Of a stretch of 64,000 nt of DNA, positions 34,901 through 44,550 are shown piece by piece. The translations under genes and the position numbers were made by a program. The notes under the pieces are model-generated. The model did not search any database. It was not told the DNA's origin and saw nothing but the letters and a program-made list of their open reading frames with translations. The stretch is taken from the NCBI RefSeq assembly GCF_002154335.2, contig NZ_MTPX02000041.1, positions 124,001 to 188,000 of the forward strand, read 5' to 3'. Every line of letters starts with the position of its first letter. Positions within the stretch are counted from its first letter, which is position 1. Source of the stretch: Actinomyces ruminis (lineage in GTDB: Bacteria; Actinomycetota; Actinomycetes; Actinomycetales; Actinomycetaceae).

Positions 34901-36310
34901 GTGAGCGCCCGAAAGGACGTCGCTCACTTCACATTGCTGGAGGTCCGGGGCGAACACCTGGGCCTCCAGTGCTGTCTGGATGTCTGGAAGGAAGTGCAGA
35001 TGCCAGGTGCGGAGTCCATCGTGTCCGCGCTCGCCCGGGCGCTGCGCCGTACATGGGGCACTCCCTCCGAGCAGTACCTCCACGAGTCTTGGCAAAGGCG
35101 GCTCCTGCACGCGACTCTCGGGCGCGAAACCGGCCAGGAGGCACTGCTGGCCGCAGCGCGGCGCTCCCTGGCGCCCATTGCTGTGCATGAGTACTCGCCG
35201 GACGCCCTCACGGAGGCGACCCAGCGTCTCGAACGCGCCTTGCAGGGGCACGACCTCACCGAACTCGCCATCCAGGCGGCCACCAACAAGGCAGCGGTTC
35301 GCGCCGCTTTGGTCGAGGCCTGTGACCATGGAGATACGTCCGCCGACGGTGCCGTGGACCTCACCCAGCGCATGACAGATGCTGCTTTGAGCACGCTGGT
35401 GGAGCTGCTGCGCGAGGATCCCGGTTCGCTGCCCGCGGTGGCGGTGGCGGGGCTGGGGCTGATGGGCGATGTGCACAGCGGACAGGCGGAGATCGCTCAG
35501 AGACTGCAACACCTTGAAGGAACACTGGTTGAGCGCTTGGCAGACCTGCACCGGGGGCAGCAGCACCGGGATCCTTATCCAACCGTGTTGCTCCCCCTGC
35601 TGAGTGAGTCTCGGATGCGGCGCTACCGGGAGCTGACAGACAGTGACGAGGCCGCGCTGCGCCTGTACCAGTGGAACATCGACATGTCGGCCGAGCTGTA
35701 CGCCTCCCTGCACCTGGTAGAGGTTCTCATGCGCAACTCCATTGACATGGCGTTGCGCCCGTGGAACGCCTCTCAGAAGGGTTCCAACGGCTCTGAGCTG
35801 TGGACCCTGGCGCCTTGCTTGCAGTTGCACAAGCGACTCGGAGCGGACCTGGCTGACGCAGAGCAGCGCGTACAAGCCGCCTTCCGGCGTAGGCCCCGGA
35901 CTCAACGGCCCGAGCACCCAAGCCATGACGACATGATCGGGCAGCTTCCCTTCGGCGTCTGGGCCAAGCTCATGCCGCGTCGCCACCGGCGGCGTGGAGC
36001 CAGCAGGTGGCTGTGGCGCCAGGCCCTCCACCAGGCATTCGCTAACCTCGACCCGGCTTCGGAAGAGGCGCCGTTTCTCCTCGCCGACGCTGTCCGTCGG
36101 CTGCATGCCGTGCGTAACCGGGTTGCACATCTTGAGCCGGTGCTGTCCAGTGAGGAGATCCGAGGCACGTATCGTGACGTCCGTCTGGTTCTCGGAGCTA
36201 TGGCGCCCGAGGCCGAGGAGTGGTTCATTTCCCAGCAGCGGCTGACTCAGTTGCTGCGCGACCGTCGGTACAGGACCGAGACAGAAAGGACAACCACGGA
36301 TGAGCGGTGA
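34901..36310 (+). CDS. Abi-like protein with C-terminal HEPN domain, candidate defence effector
   Basis: A 469-residue protein. Residues ~1-230 are mostly helical with no motif I recognise, resembling the helical N-terminal domains of some phage-defence effectors. Residues ~245-455 look like the Abi_2/AbiD-F family: RMRRYRELTDSDEAALRLYQ, LVEVLMRNSIDMAL, LPFGVWAKLM and, near residues 405-410, RNRVAH, the HEPN RNase motif (R-x4-H) followed by LEPVL. HEPN effectors usually cleave RNA once triggered. GTG 34901 follows GGAGGT. The last 11 bases overlap the guaB3 start. Function in phage defence is inferred; no partner antitoxin gene is visible. Confidence 0.7.
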   Translation: MSARKDVAHFTLLEVRGEHLGLQCCLDVWKEVQMPGAESIVSALARALRRTWGTPSEQYLHESWQRRLLHATLGRETGQEALLAAARRSLAPIAVHEYSPDALTEATQRLERALQGHDLTELAIQAATNKAAVRAALVEACDHGDTSADGAVDLTQRMTDAALSTLVELLREDPGSLPAVAVAGLGLMGDVHSGQAEIAQRLQHLEGTLVERLADLHRGQQHRDPYPTVLLPLLSESRMRRYRELTDSDEAALRLYQWNIDMSAELYASLHLVEVLMRNSIDMALRPWNASQKGSNGSELWTLAPCLQLHKRLGADLADAEQRVQAAFRRRPRTQRPEHPSHDDMIGQLPFGVWAKLMPRRHRRRGASRWLWRQALHQAFANLDPASEEAPFLLADAVRRLHAVRNRVAHLEPVLSSEEIRGTYRDVRLVLGAMAPEAEEWFISQQRLTQLLRDRRYRTETERTTTDER

Positions 36311-37423
36311 GATCGAGATCGGGCGGGACAAGCGCGCCCGGCAGGCCTACTCCTTCGACGACATTGCGCTGGTCCCGGCGCGCCGCACCCGCGATGTGCG
36401 CGACGTGCGCGTCGGCTGGCAGCTGGACGCCTACCACGTGGACCTGCCGGTGATGGCCTCACCCCAGGACTCGGTGATGAGCCCCGAGACGGCGATCCTG
36501 GTCGGGCAGCTCGGTGGCATCGGCGTGCTCGACCTGGAGGGGCTGTGGACCCGCTACGAGGACCCGGCCCCCGCCCTGGAGCGCATCCGCTCCGCCGCCC
36601 CCGAGCAGGCCACCGCGGTGCTGCAGGAGGTCTACCGCCCGCCGGTGCAGCCCGAGCTCATTACCGCCCGTCTGGCGCAGATTCGCGAGGCCGGCGTTGT
36701 CGTCGCCGGACGCCTCAGCCCCTCCCAGACTCAGCGGCACTGGCGCACGGTCGTCGAAGCGGGCGTCGACCTGCTGGTGATCCGCGGCTCGGTCGTCTCC
36801 GCCGAGCACGTCTCCGGCTCGGTCGAACCGCTCAACCTCAAACGCTTCATCTATGAGCTGGACGTGCCCGTGGTGGTCGGCGGGGTCACCACCTACACCG
36901 CGGCCCTACACCTGATGCGTACCGGCGCGGCGGGCGTGCTCGTCGGCCAGGGCGGTGGCGCCTCCTCATCCGTGCGCCAGGTCCTGGGCCTGCACATGCC
37001 CATGGCTACCGCAGTCGCCGACGTCGCCGCCGCCCGGCGCGACTACATGGATGAGTCCGGTGGCCGCTACGTGCACGTCATCGCCGACGGCTCGGTCGGC
37101 AACTCCGGTGACGTGGTCAAGGCCATCGCCTGCGGCGCCGACGCGTCATGCTCGGCGCGGCCCTCGCGCGCGCCGAAGAGGCCCCCGGCGGCGGCTACCA
37201 CTGGGGTGCCGAGGCCCGTCACGAGCGGCTGCCCCGCGGCTACCGCAGCTACGTCGGCACGGTCGGCACCATGGAGCAGATCCTCTCCGGCCCCTCGGAC
37301 CGTGCGGACGGGACCCTGAACATCATGGGCGCCCTGCGCCGTACGCTCGCCACCACCGGGTACGCCGACGTCAAGGAGCTTCAGCGCGTCGAGATCGTGG
37401 TCGCCCCCTACGAACCAAGTTGA
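36300..37423 (+). CDS. guaB3: GuaB3-family IMP dehydrogenase-related protein, apparent frameshift
   Basis: GuaB3 is the IMPDH-like paralogue common in actinobacteria. Features: YSFDDIALVPARRTRD at the start, no CBS domains, and the loop GVLVGQGGGASSSVRQVLG, where canonical IMPDH has GPGSICTT. The catalytic Cys is therefore missing here, as in the family members I recall. The frame breaks near 37144; restoring one C gives CGADAVMLGAALARAEEAPG, continuing to the C-terminal YADVKELQRVEIVVAPYE. About 375 residues. The start overlaps the end of the HEPN-type gene by 11 bases, so its expression may depend on that gene. Confidence 0.9.
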
Positions 37424-37513
37424 CGACGCCGCGCGGGAGGGCACTTCGGGGGGGTACCTGGAGCGTCTGGCTGACAGTGCTAGGGGTGCCGGACGGTGCC
37501 AGCGGGGGGGGAG

Positions 37514-37969
37514 TCAGGACGTCGGGGAGCCGTCCGAGGACACGCCCGGGCCGTCCGACCTGTGATCGTCCGGGCCCTTGCCGGAGCCACCATCCTTGCT
37601 GCCCGGAGCGTCGCCCATACGCGTGTCCTTGTCCTGGCGGCGACGGCGGCGGATGTCCCGTTCGAGATGGGCGAGGAACTCCGGATCGTCGTCGGGGGCG
37701 ACCGGGCGGGGGCGCTGCGCCAGGTGCAGATCGATGCTCTCCCTGGAGGACCACACGGTGCGCTCGATTTCGCCACCGCGTTCCTCGGCTGCGCGCACCC
37801 GGGAGGTGATGATCCAGGCGATCGGTCCCACCACGATCATCAGCAGGATCAGCAGGATCCATATGGGCTTGGGCAGGCGGGCCGGCATGTTTTCGGACGG
37901 GGTGCGCACGCAGTCGAGCAGGGCGTAAAGGGTCAGCGCCAGCGGGAGGATGTAGGCGACGGCACGCAC
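37514..37969 (-). CDS. PLDc_N-domain membrane protein
   Basis: A 151-residue protein with two membrane helices (MRAVAYILPLALTLYALLDC and PIWILLILLMIVVGPIAWII) matching the PLDc_N domain (cardiolipin-synthase-type N-terminus without the nuclease part). A long charged cytoplasmic tail (DIRRRRRQDKDTR onward) follows. Such genes often sit beside menaquinone genes in actinobacteria, as here with menE. Its role is unknown. Confidence 0.75.
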   Translation of the reverse strand: MRAVAYILPLALTLYALLDCVRTPSENMPARLPKPIWILLILLMIVVGPIAWIITSRVRAAEERGGEIERTVWSSRESIDLHLAQRPRPVAPDDDPEFLAHLERDIRRRRRQDKDTRMGDAPGSKDGGSGKGPDDHRSDGPGVSSDGSPTS

Positions 37970-37996
37970 GTATCTACCCTATCCGTTCGTCGAGCT

Positions 37997-39350
37997 ATGG
38001 TGGCGGCCGGTTGGCGTGCCACCCTGGTGTTTGTGTCTTCGACAACTAGCTTTCCCCGCCCGTTGTTCCTCATGCGCGGGGGCAATCGCCCCGACGACGT
38101 CGCCGCCTGCATCACAGTGCTGCGCGACCGGATCGGGGCAGGTGCCGGGCGGGCCGGCCAGGCCCGCCCCCTGTTGGTTCCCATCGGCCCGGGGGAGGAC
38201 GAGAACGCCGTCAAGTCTGACCTGGCCCGGCGGCTCGACCCCGGCGGACCCGCCGCCGACCCGGAGACCGACTTGCTGCTGCGCACTTCCGGTTCCACCA
38301 CCGGCACCGGCGCCCTGGTCGCCATGAGCCTGACCGCGCTGACGGCCTCGGCGCGGGCGACGCACGCTCGTCTGGGTGGCCGCGGGATCTGGGTGCTGGC
38401 CCTGCCTGCGCAGCATGTTGCCGGGCTACAGGTGCTCATCCGATCCATCCTGGCCGACCGCGAACCGGTGGTCGTCGACCCCAGCGGCGGCTTCGATCCC
38501 GGGACGCTCGCGGACGGGGTTGAGCGCGCTCTGGCCGCCCGCGGCGGTCCGGTCCGGCTGTCCCTCGTACCCACCAATTGGTACGCGTGCTGGCTCCCGG
38601 GCAGGAGCGGCTGCCGCCATCCTGAGTCGCGTCGACGCCGTCCTGTTGGGTGGGGCTGCCGCCGACCCGTCCCTGTTGGAACGCGCCCGCGCCGCCGGGA
38701 TACGGGTGGTGACTACCTACGGCATGAGCGAGACCGGCGGCGGTTGCGTATACGACGGCGTGCCATTGGACGGCGTTAAGGCCCGCATCGACAGCCCCGA
38801 TGCGAGCGGCGTCGGCAGGATCGTGCTGTCCGGGCCGGTGCTGGCCCGCGGCTACGCCGAGAAGGGGGCGTCGGACAATCGGCCGGCGGGCGCGGCGGTC
38901 TTCCGGGAGCGTCCCGATCTGGGGACCGGGCGCGAACTGCTCACCAGCGATATGGGGAAACTGATCGACGATGCGGACGGGATGCGGCGCCTGCGCGTGC
39001 TGGGACGCGTGGACGACGTGATCATCACCGGCGGCATCAAGGTTGTCCCGCGGGAGGTCGAACACGTGCTCACCGCGCTGGACGGGGTGGCGGAGGCCTG
39101 CGTCGTCGGGCTGCCCGATGCACAGTGGGGGCAGGCGGTTGCCGCCGTCGTCGTCCCGGAGTCGATGGAGGAGGTTGGCGACCGGCGGGACTGGGCACGG
39201 TGGCTGCGCGCCGTCGCGCGGGAACGACTGGACGGCGCCCACGCGCCCAAGCACGTCGTCGTCGCCGAGGCACTACCACTGCGCGGTCCGGGCAAGGTTG
39301 ATCGGCGGGCAGTTGCGCGGCTGGCCGGTGAATCCGGTGCGGTCGCTTAA
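37997..39350 (+). CDS. menE: o-Succinylbenzoate-CoA ligase, two apparent frameshifts
   Basis: MenE activates o-succinylbenzoate to its CoA thioester in menaquinone synthesis. Adenylation motifs in order are LLLRTSGSTTGTGALV, TYGMSETGGG, GRVDDVIITGGIKVVP and the C-terminal Lys motif RGPGKVDRRAV. The two halves lie in different frames. Restoring a T near 38578 and a G near 38607 gives VPTNLVRVLAPGQEAAAAILSRVD. Reconstructed length is about 450 residues, a short MenE-type protein. The ATG at 37997 is uncertain; one at 38072 is an alternative, and it would leave more room for the promoter shared with the divergent PLDc_N gene. Confidence 0.8.
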
Positions 39351-39506
39351 GACTCCAGCGTAGGCGCGCAGGTGAGAGCAGGGGGCGGTGGGGCTACGGT
39401 GCCCTTGCGCCCGGGGAGGGAACGAGTAAAATAACACCATCGGTCAATTTGTGGTTGGTGCTGTACGGCCTGTCAGTACCGCGTTCCATTACCCCGAGAG
39501 GTTCCC

Positions 39507-40730
39507 GTGTATCTGCTGCTGCTCGCCATCATCTACCTGGCCTTCATCAGTCTGGGGCTGCCGGATTCGCTCGTGGGGGCGGGCTGGCCCGTTATGCACG
39601 AGGACTTGGGAGTGCCGGTCTCCTTCGCCGGGGGCGTCACCTTCATCATCGCCGTCGGCACCATCGTCTCCTCTCTCGCGTCGGAACGCCTGACCCGCCG
39701 CTTCGGCGCGGGCGTGGTCACGGCGGTGAGTGTGGCGATGACGGCCGCGGCGCTGCTGGGTTTTTCCACGGCCACCCAGTTCTGGATGCTGTGCCTGTGG
39801 GCCGTCCCCTACGGCCTGGGCGCGGGCGCCGTCGACGCGGCACTGAACAATTATGTGGCCCTGCACTACAGCGCGCGGCACATGAACTGGCTGCACAGCT
39901 TCTGGGGCGTGGGCGCCTCAATCAGCCCCTTCGTCATGAGCCTGGCTCTTTCCGCCGACGGCGATTGGTCGGCGGCCTACCGGGGGATCGGCCTCCTGCA
40001 GATCGGGCTGGCCGCGGTGCTGCTTGCCAGCCTGCCGCTCTGGCGCCGCGTCGCGGCTATCCATCCCGGCGAGTCGACGACGGAGGACGAGGGCGCCGAG
40101 ATGAACGAGGCCGCCGGGGCCGGCGGTGCCGCTGGAGACGCCGCCGGGCACGTCTCGATCCGGACGGCGTTGCGCATCCCCGGGGTGCCCTCCGTGCTGC
40201 TCGCATTCTTCGCCTACTGCGCCTTCGAGCAGACGGCGATGCTGTGGGGCGCCACCTTCTTCGTCGCGGACCGAGGCTTCGACGCCTCCACGGCGGCATC
40301 CTTCGGCGCCCTGTTCATTCTGGGGCTGACCGCGGGCCGCTTCCTATCCGGCTTCTTCGCCGACCGGGTTGGGGACCGGATGCTGATCCGCGGCGGCTTC
40401 CTGCTGGGGGCCATCGGCGCGGCGATCGTGGCGCTGCCTTTGGGGCAGGTGTCATTCGTCGGCTTCGCGCTGGCCGGCATCGGGGCGGCCCCGGTGTATC
40501 CGGCGGTGATTCACTCCACGCCCGCGAACTTCGGGCGCGCCAACTCGCAGGCGATTATCGGCATCCAGATGGCGGCTGCCTACACGGGGACCACTATCAT
40601 GCCGCCGTTGTTCGGGATCATCTCCGGCCGGGTCGGACTCTGGCTGCTGCCCTTCTACCTTCTGGCCCTGGCCCTGCTGGGACTGGCAATGACCGAGCGG
40701 CTCAACCGGCTGCCGCGCCGGAGCGCCTGA
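39507..40730 (+). CDS. Major facilitator superfamily transporter
   Basis: A 407-residue protein with 12 predicted membrane helices: the first starts YLLLLAIIYLAFISLGLPDS, and a charged central loop (about residues 190-215) divides the halves. Between helices 2 and 3 is the short MFS signature-like SERLTRRFG. The LGLPDSLVGAGWP start is typical of the FucP/sugar-porter-like branch of MFS; the substrate is unknown. GTG 39507 is the start, preceded by GAGAGG. No neighbouring gene gives the substrate. Confidence 0.85.
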   Translation: MYLLLLAIIYLAFISLGLPDSLVGAGWPVMHEDLGVPVSFAGGVTFIIAVGTIVSSLASERLTRRFGAGVVTAVSVAMTAAALLGFSTATQFWMLCLWAVPYGLGAGAVDAALNNYVALHYSARHMNWLHSFWGVGASISPFVMSLALSADGDWSAAYRGIGLLQIGLAAVLLASLPLWRRVAAIHPGESTTEDEGAEMNEAAGAGGAAGDAAGHVSIRTALRIPGVPSVLLAFFAYCAFEQTAMLWGATFFVADRGFDASTAASFGALFILGLTAGRFLSGFFADRVGDRMLIRGGFLLGAIGAAIVALPLGQVSFVGFALAGIGAAPVYPAVIHSTPANFGRANSQAIIGIQMAAAYTGTTIMPPLFGIISGRVGLWLLPFYLLALALLGLAMTERLNRLPRRSA

Positions 40731-40768
40731 GGCTGCGGGCAGGGACGGTTCACCGGCGCCAGGTGGCG

Positions 40769-41643
40769 TCAGGCGAAGACGACGGTGCGGTGACCGTTGA
40801 GCAGTACCCGGTGCTCGGCGTGCCAGCGCACCGCCTGGGCGAGCACCCGGCGCTCGACGTCCTGTCCCTTGGCGCGCAGCGTCTCCACGGAGTCCTCGTG
40901 GCTGGCGCGGGTGACGTCCTGCTCGATGATAGGGCCTCATCCAGATCGGGGGTGACGTAATGGGCGGTAGCACCGATCAGCTTCACGCCACGCTCGTGCG
41001 CCTGCCGGTAGGGGTTGGCGCCCTTGAAGCTGGGCAGGAACGAGTGGTGGATGTTGATCACGCCGCCGTGGAGACGCTCGCACAGGGCGGGGGAGAGGAT
41101 CTGCATATAGCGGGCCAACACCACCAGCTCTACGTCCAGGGAGTCCACCAGCTCTAGCAACTGCGCCTCGGCGTCGGCCTTGGTGTCCTTGGTGACCGGG
41201 ATGTGGTGGAAGGGGACTCCGTAGAAGTCCGCGACCGGTCGCAGGTCCTCGTGGTTGCCGACCACACCGACGACGTCGATCGGCAGGCCCTGACTGCGGG
41301 CGCGGAAGAGCAGATCGGTCAGGCAGTGGCCCTCCTTGGAGACCATGATGAGGGTGCGCATGGGGCGGCCGACCTCGTCCAGCGACCAGGTCATGGAGTA
41401 GGTGCGGGCGAGCTCGGCCAGGTCCTTCTCCAGCTCCTCGCGGGCCACGGTGGTCTGCACCTGCACGCGCATGAAGAACAGGCCGGAGACCTCGTCGCCG
41501 AACTGCTTGGACTCGGTGATGTTGCCGCCGCGCCGGGCCAGTGCGCCGGAGACGGCATTAACGATCCCGGGGCGGTCGGGGCAGGACAAGGTCAGCACGA
41601 GGTGACGGGTGTCGGCGGGCGCGGTGGTGACGGGCGTGGTCAT
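40769..41643 (-). CDS. purU: Formyltetrahydrofolate deformylase, apparent frameshift
   Basis: PurU hydrolyses 10-formyl-THF to formate and THF, supplying formate and balancing one-carbon pools. The N-terminal ACT domain reads LTLSCPDRPGIVNAVSGAL. The formyltransferase domain shows VVGNHEDL, FHHIPVTKDTK, INIHHSFLPSFKGANPY and GATAHYVTPDLDEG. Restoring one G near 40935 lets the frame continue GPIIEQDVTRASHEDS to LNGHRTVVFA and a TGA at 40769-40771. About 291 residues, normal length. Confidence 0.9.
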
Positions 41644-42140
41644 GGCAGGAGGGTAGCCGGGTGCGGCGGGTGTGTGGGCGGCGGGCCGGAGGGCGGACGG
41701 GGCAGGGAAGGAGGTATGGGACTGACTGGGGACTGGGTCTGACTGGGGGCGCAGCGCGCTCGGCTAGTAGGAGGCATGGAAAGAGGAGACCGGGGTGGCG
41801 AAGACGATTGGGCTATCCGTAACGCTTATGCGTCGTGGTGGAACAACTATCGGCTTCAATTCGGGTGTACTGGGTTGGTAGTAATGGTGCGCTTGTCGGG
41901 AATGCGTAATAGAGTTACCGGGACAGAGGCGGGAGCCAGCCCCCACTTGGCGCGTAACGTGCTGCGGGCAGGCCAACCCGTCTCTGCCTATGAGTTTCTG
42001 ATGTCCGCGCGGGCCGCCTTCGTTTGCGTGGACTAGGAGGAGAAGACTTCCTGTCTGCACGTGGCTGAGAGGTTGCGATCAGGGTGGAAGTGGACGCCTA
42101 TTCATACGGCAACGCAGCGGCGCATTATGTGAAGGTGATC
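41644..42140. other. Accessory intergenic region with a weak small ORF
   Basis: This ~500-base gap marks the change from housekeeping to accessory DNA and looks less G/C-biased than its surroundings. One 86-codon ORF (41776-42036, plus strand) is preceded by TAGGAGG, but the Shine-Dalgarno is only one base from its ATG and no known motif is visible. I would not call it a gene with confidence. Confidence 0.3.
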
Positions 42141-42560
42141 ATGTACAGCGGGGAGTTCAGAGTAGTCCGAGAGCATCTAGGGCTGTCGCGACGGGAGATT
42201 GCTGAGCTTTTGGCAGTATCCGAGGGCACGGTCCAAAACTGGGAGAAGGGTAAGTATACGCCGCCGCCTGGCGTGGCAGCGGAGGTTCACCAGCTGGAGG
42301 TGTACACGCGCAACGCTGTGGATGCCATCGTGGCGGAAGCCGCCGAGCGGAAGCAGCCGATGCTCCTGGTGTGGCGTCAGGACGCCGACATGCCACCCGG
42401 TCGGGCACGCACGCTCGGGGCGTCGTGGTGGCGTGGCGTGGCTGCACGTGTTCGTGAGCGTGTGGATGACCTGGTTGTGGCTTACGCCGATGAACTTGAT
42501 GAACTCACGGGGAGTCGTGAAGCTACGCTTCGGCTTGCCATCAGTGTCGGTGCCGTTTAG
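42141..42560 (+). CDS. Small HTH (XRE-like) DNA-binding protein beside the CRISPR array
   Basis: A 139-residue protein. The N-terminal helix-turn-helix is FRVVREHLGLSRREIAELL, followed by VSEGTVQNWEKGKYTPP. The rest is a helical, charged domain with no catalytic motif. The layout resembles DUF1870/Aca2-type regulators, which pair a Cro/C1-like HTH with a helical domain and often control phage or anti-CRISPR operons. ATG 42141 is chosen because AAGGTG precedes it; GTG 42084 is in frame. It lies 31 bases before the first (degenerate) CRISPR repeat. A link to CRISPR is only positional. Confidence 0.65.
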   Translation: MYSGEFRVVREHLGLSRREIAELLAVSEGTVQNWEKGKYTPPPGVAAEVHQLEVYTRNAVDAIVAEAAERKQPMLLVWRQDADMPPGRARTLGASWWRGVAARVRERVDDLVVAYADELDELTGSREATLRLAISVGAV

Positions 42561-42591
42561 TGAGGTCATAGACAGCTCAACTTAGGTCATG

Positions 42592-43284
42592 TGATCGTCC
42601 TCGCTCGCGCGGGGTCGACGCCTCCAGGCCGGGGCCGGGCGTGGTGGGGATCATCCCCGCTCGTGCGGGGTCGACGGCTGACTTGGGGCGGGTCGGATGG
42701 GTGCCTGCGGGATCACCCCCGCTCGCGCGGGGTCGACGTAATCAGCAAGCCCTCCGCCATGGTCAAGGCAGGATCATCCCGCTCGCGCGGGGTCGACTTC
42801 TCGTCGGGCGTCTTGCCGTCCAGTAGAGCGGGATCATCCCCGCTCGCGCGGGGTCGACTCCTCCCCGTCCTTAGCGAGGGTGACCAGGCCCGGATCATCC
42901 CCGCTCGCGCGGGGTCGACGAGCCGTTTTTGACCGCCTGGCCTGTGGATAACGGATCATCCCCGCTCGCGCGGGGTCGACGAGCCGTTTTTGACCGCCTG
43001 GCCTGTGGATAACGGATCATCCCCGCTCGCGCGGGGTCGACTGCAGGGCGTCGGCGATCACCTGGCCGACGCTCTGGATCATCCCCGCTCGCGCTGGGTC
43101 GACCAATCCTGGACCTGGCGTCGGCGCCTACACCCGGATCATCCCCGCTCGCGCGGGTCGACCTGAACAACGGGGAGATCAACCCGTTTGAGATGGGATC
43201 ATCCCCGCTCGCGCGGGGTCGACAGAATCAGTATGACCATCATCGCCATCGCAATCGGATCATCCCCGCTCGCGCGGGGTCGAC
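42592..43284 (-). CRISPR. Type I-E CRISPR array, 12 repeats, no cas genes in the window
   Basis: Twelve copies of a 28-base repeat (starting GGATCATCCCCGCTCG, ending GCGGGGTCGAC) are separated by 11 spacers, mostly 33 bases (range 28-34). Repeat starts: 42592, 42648, 42710, 42771, 42831, 42892, 42953, 43014, 43076, 43136, 43196 and 43257. The palindrome CCCCGC(N)GCGGGG and terminal GATGATCC on the minus strand match the E. coli-type I-E repeat, so the array is probably read on the minus strand with its leader on the right. The leftmost repeat has three changes, as expected at the old end. Spacers 42920-42952 and 42981-43013 are identical. Repeats at 42771 and 43136 are one base short. Confidence 0.97.
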
Positions 43285-43336
43285 GCCCGAAGTCAGGCTC
43301 GTCGCACACGCCTGGGGGGTGCCCCTATGTGGTTTG

Positions 43337-44550
43337 TCAAGCGGCGGCGGGTAGTTGTTGCTGGGCTGGTTGGGGGTCGTAGAGGGAGCCGTCGCGGATC
43401 ATGGCGTATAGGGTGAGGATGCGGCGGTGGGCGAGGGCGAGTATGGCTTGGCCCAAGTTTCTTGTTTTGGGCGCGTTTGCGGTCGTAGTAGGCGCGGGAT
43501 GCCGGGTCGGAGCGCAGCGAGGAGAAGGCTGATAGGAACATGGCGCGTTTGAGGCGCTTGTTGCCGGCGTGGGAGACGTACTCGCCGCGTATGGAGGACC
43601 CGGAGCGTCTGGTTACGGGGGTTAGTCCGGCGTAGGAGGCCAGGTGTGCGCCGGAGGGAAAGGTCTTGCCCGCGGTCTCTGCCAGGAAGACGGCTGCGGT
43701 CCTGACCCCCACCCCGGGCATGGAGGTCAGGACCGGGTAAAGAGGGTGGGCCTCCACCAGGGCCTCAACCTGGGCGGCGACATCGTCGCGTTGGGCGTGC
43801 AGCGCGATGAGCTGGCGAGCCAGGTGGGGCAGCACCACCCCGGCGGCGTCGGTACCAGCGACCACCACGGTCTGCTTGCCCAGGGCGTCGGTGATGGCCT
43901 GCGCCCAGGCGGCATGGCGGCGGGCGCCCTTGGCCTTGAGCTTGGCGTCAATCCGCGCCCGGCCAGCCTTCTTCAATGACTGTGGGGTGGGCCAGGCGGC
44001 GATCACCTCCAGCACGGCCTCGTGTTCGAGCCACTTGCCCAGCACCTGTTCGAGGGCTGGGTGGATTTGGGTGTACAGGCCCCGGATCCGGTTCGCGGTC
44101 TGGTTGACCTGGCGGGCCAGGTCCAAGTCAAAACCGGTCAGCATCGACAAGGATGCGGCGTCCTCGTCCGAAGTGCTGATGGACCTGAGCGTGTGGGGCA
44201 TGGTGCGGGCAGCATCCGCGATAACCGCGGCATCCTTCGCGTCGGTTTTGGCGTTGCCCGGGGTCAGGTCCGCGATCCTGCGCATGGACAGACCGGGCAG
44301 GTAGCCCACGGTTATCCCCATGTCCTGGGCGACCGCGACCGCCAGGGCGCCGATCGTCGCTGGCTGGTCCACCACTACCAGGAGCCGGCCGTGCTCACCG
44401 AGCCGCTCGTACAGGTCCCTAAGCCTGGATTCGTCGTTGGGCAGGGCCTTGTCGACGAGCTTCTTGCCGTCTGTGGTCAGGGCCGTCGACCAGTGCTCGG
44501 CCTTGCCCACGCCCGGTACCGACGAAGACCTCCACGTCCTCGATGTTCAC
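43337..44550 (-). CDS. IS110-family transposase (DEDD recombinase), apparently frameshifted
   Basis: About 404 residues when joined. The N-terminal RuvC-like DEDD domain includes PATIGALAVAVAQD, LPGLSMRRIADLTPGNAKTD (with AKTDAKDA) and RSISTSDEDAA; the C-terminal Tnp_20 domain has LTSMPGVGVRTAAVFLAE and FASYAGLTP-like HLASYAGLTPVTRR. Two frame breaks are seen: an extra G near 44512, between the GTG start (44550, after AGGAAAG) and VGKAEHW, and an extra C near 43450, after which AILALAHRRILTLYAMIRDG continues to a TGA at 43337-43339. At the first break the expected catalytic Asp of VGTDVGK reads as Gly or is lost. The copy may be inactive, or these may be sequence errors. Confidence 0.82.

Noticed and set aside
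34370-36331. 653-codon minus-strand ORF
   Set aside because: Runs antisense to the HEPN/Abi-like gene and into the exonuclease gene; composition is shadow-like and the plus-strand protein has clear motifs.
37496-37996. Extension of menE upstream to 37496
   Set aside because: This would overlap the whole PLDc_N gene on the other strand and lacks MenE similarity; a start at or after 37997 is better.
42591-43382. ORFs through the CRISPR array with repeated ARGRRRN-like blocks
   Set aside because: These are translations of CRISPR repeats, not proteins.
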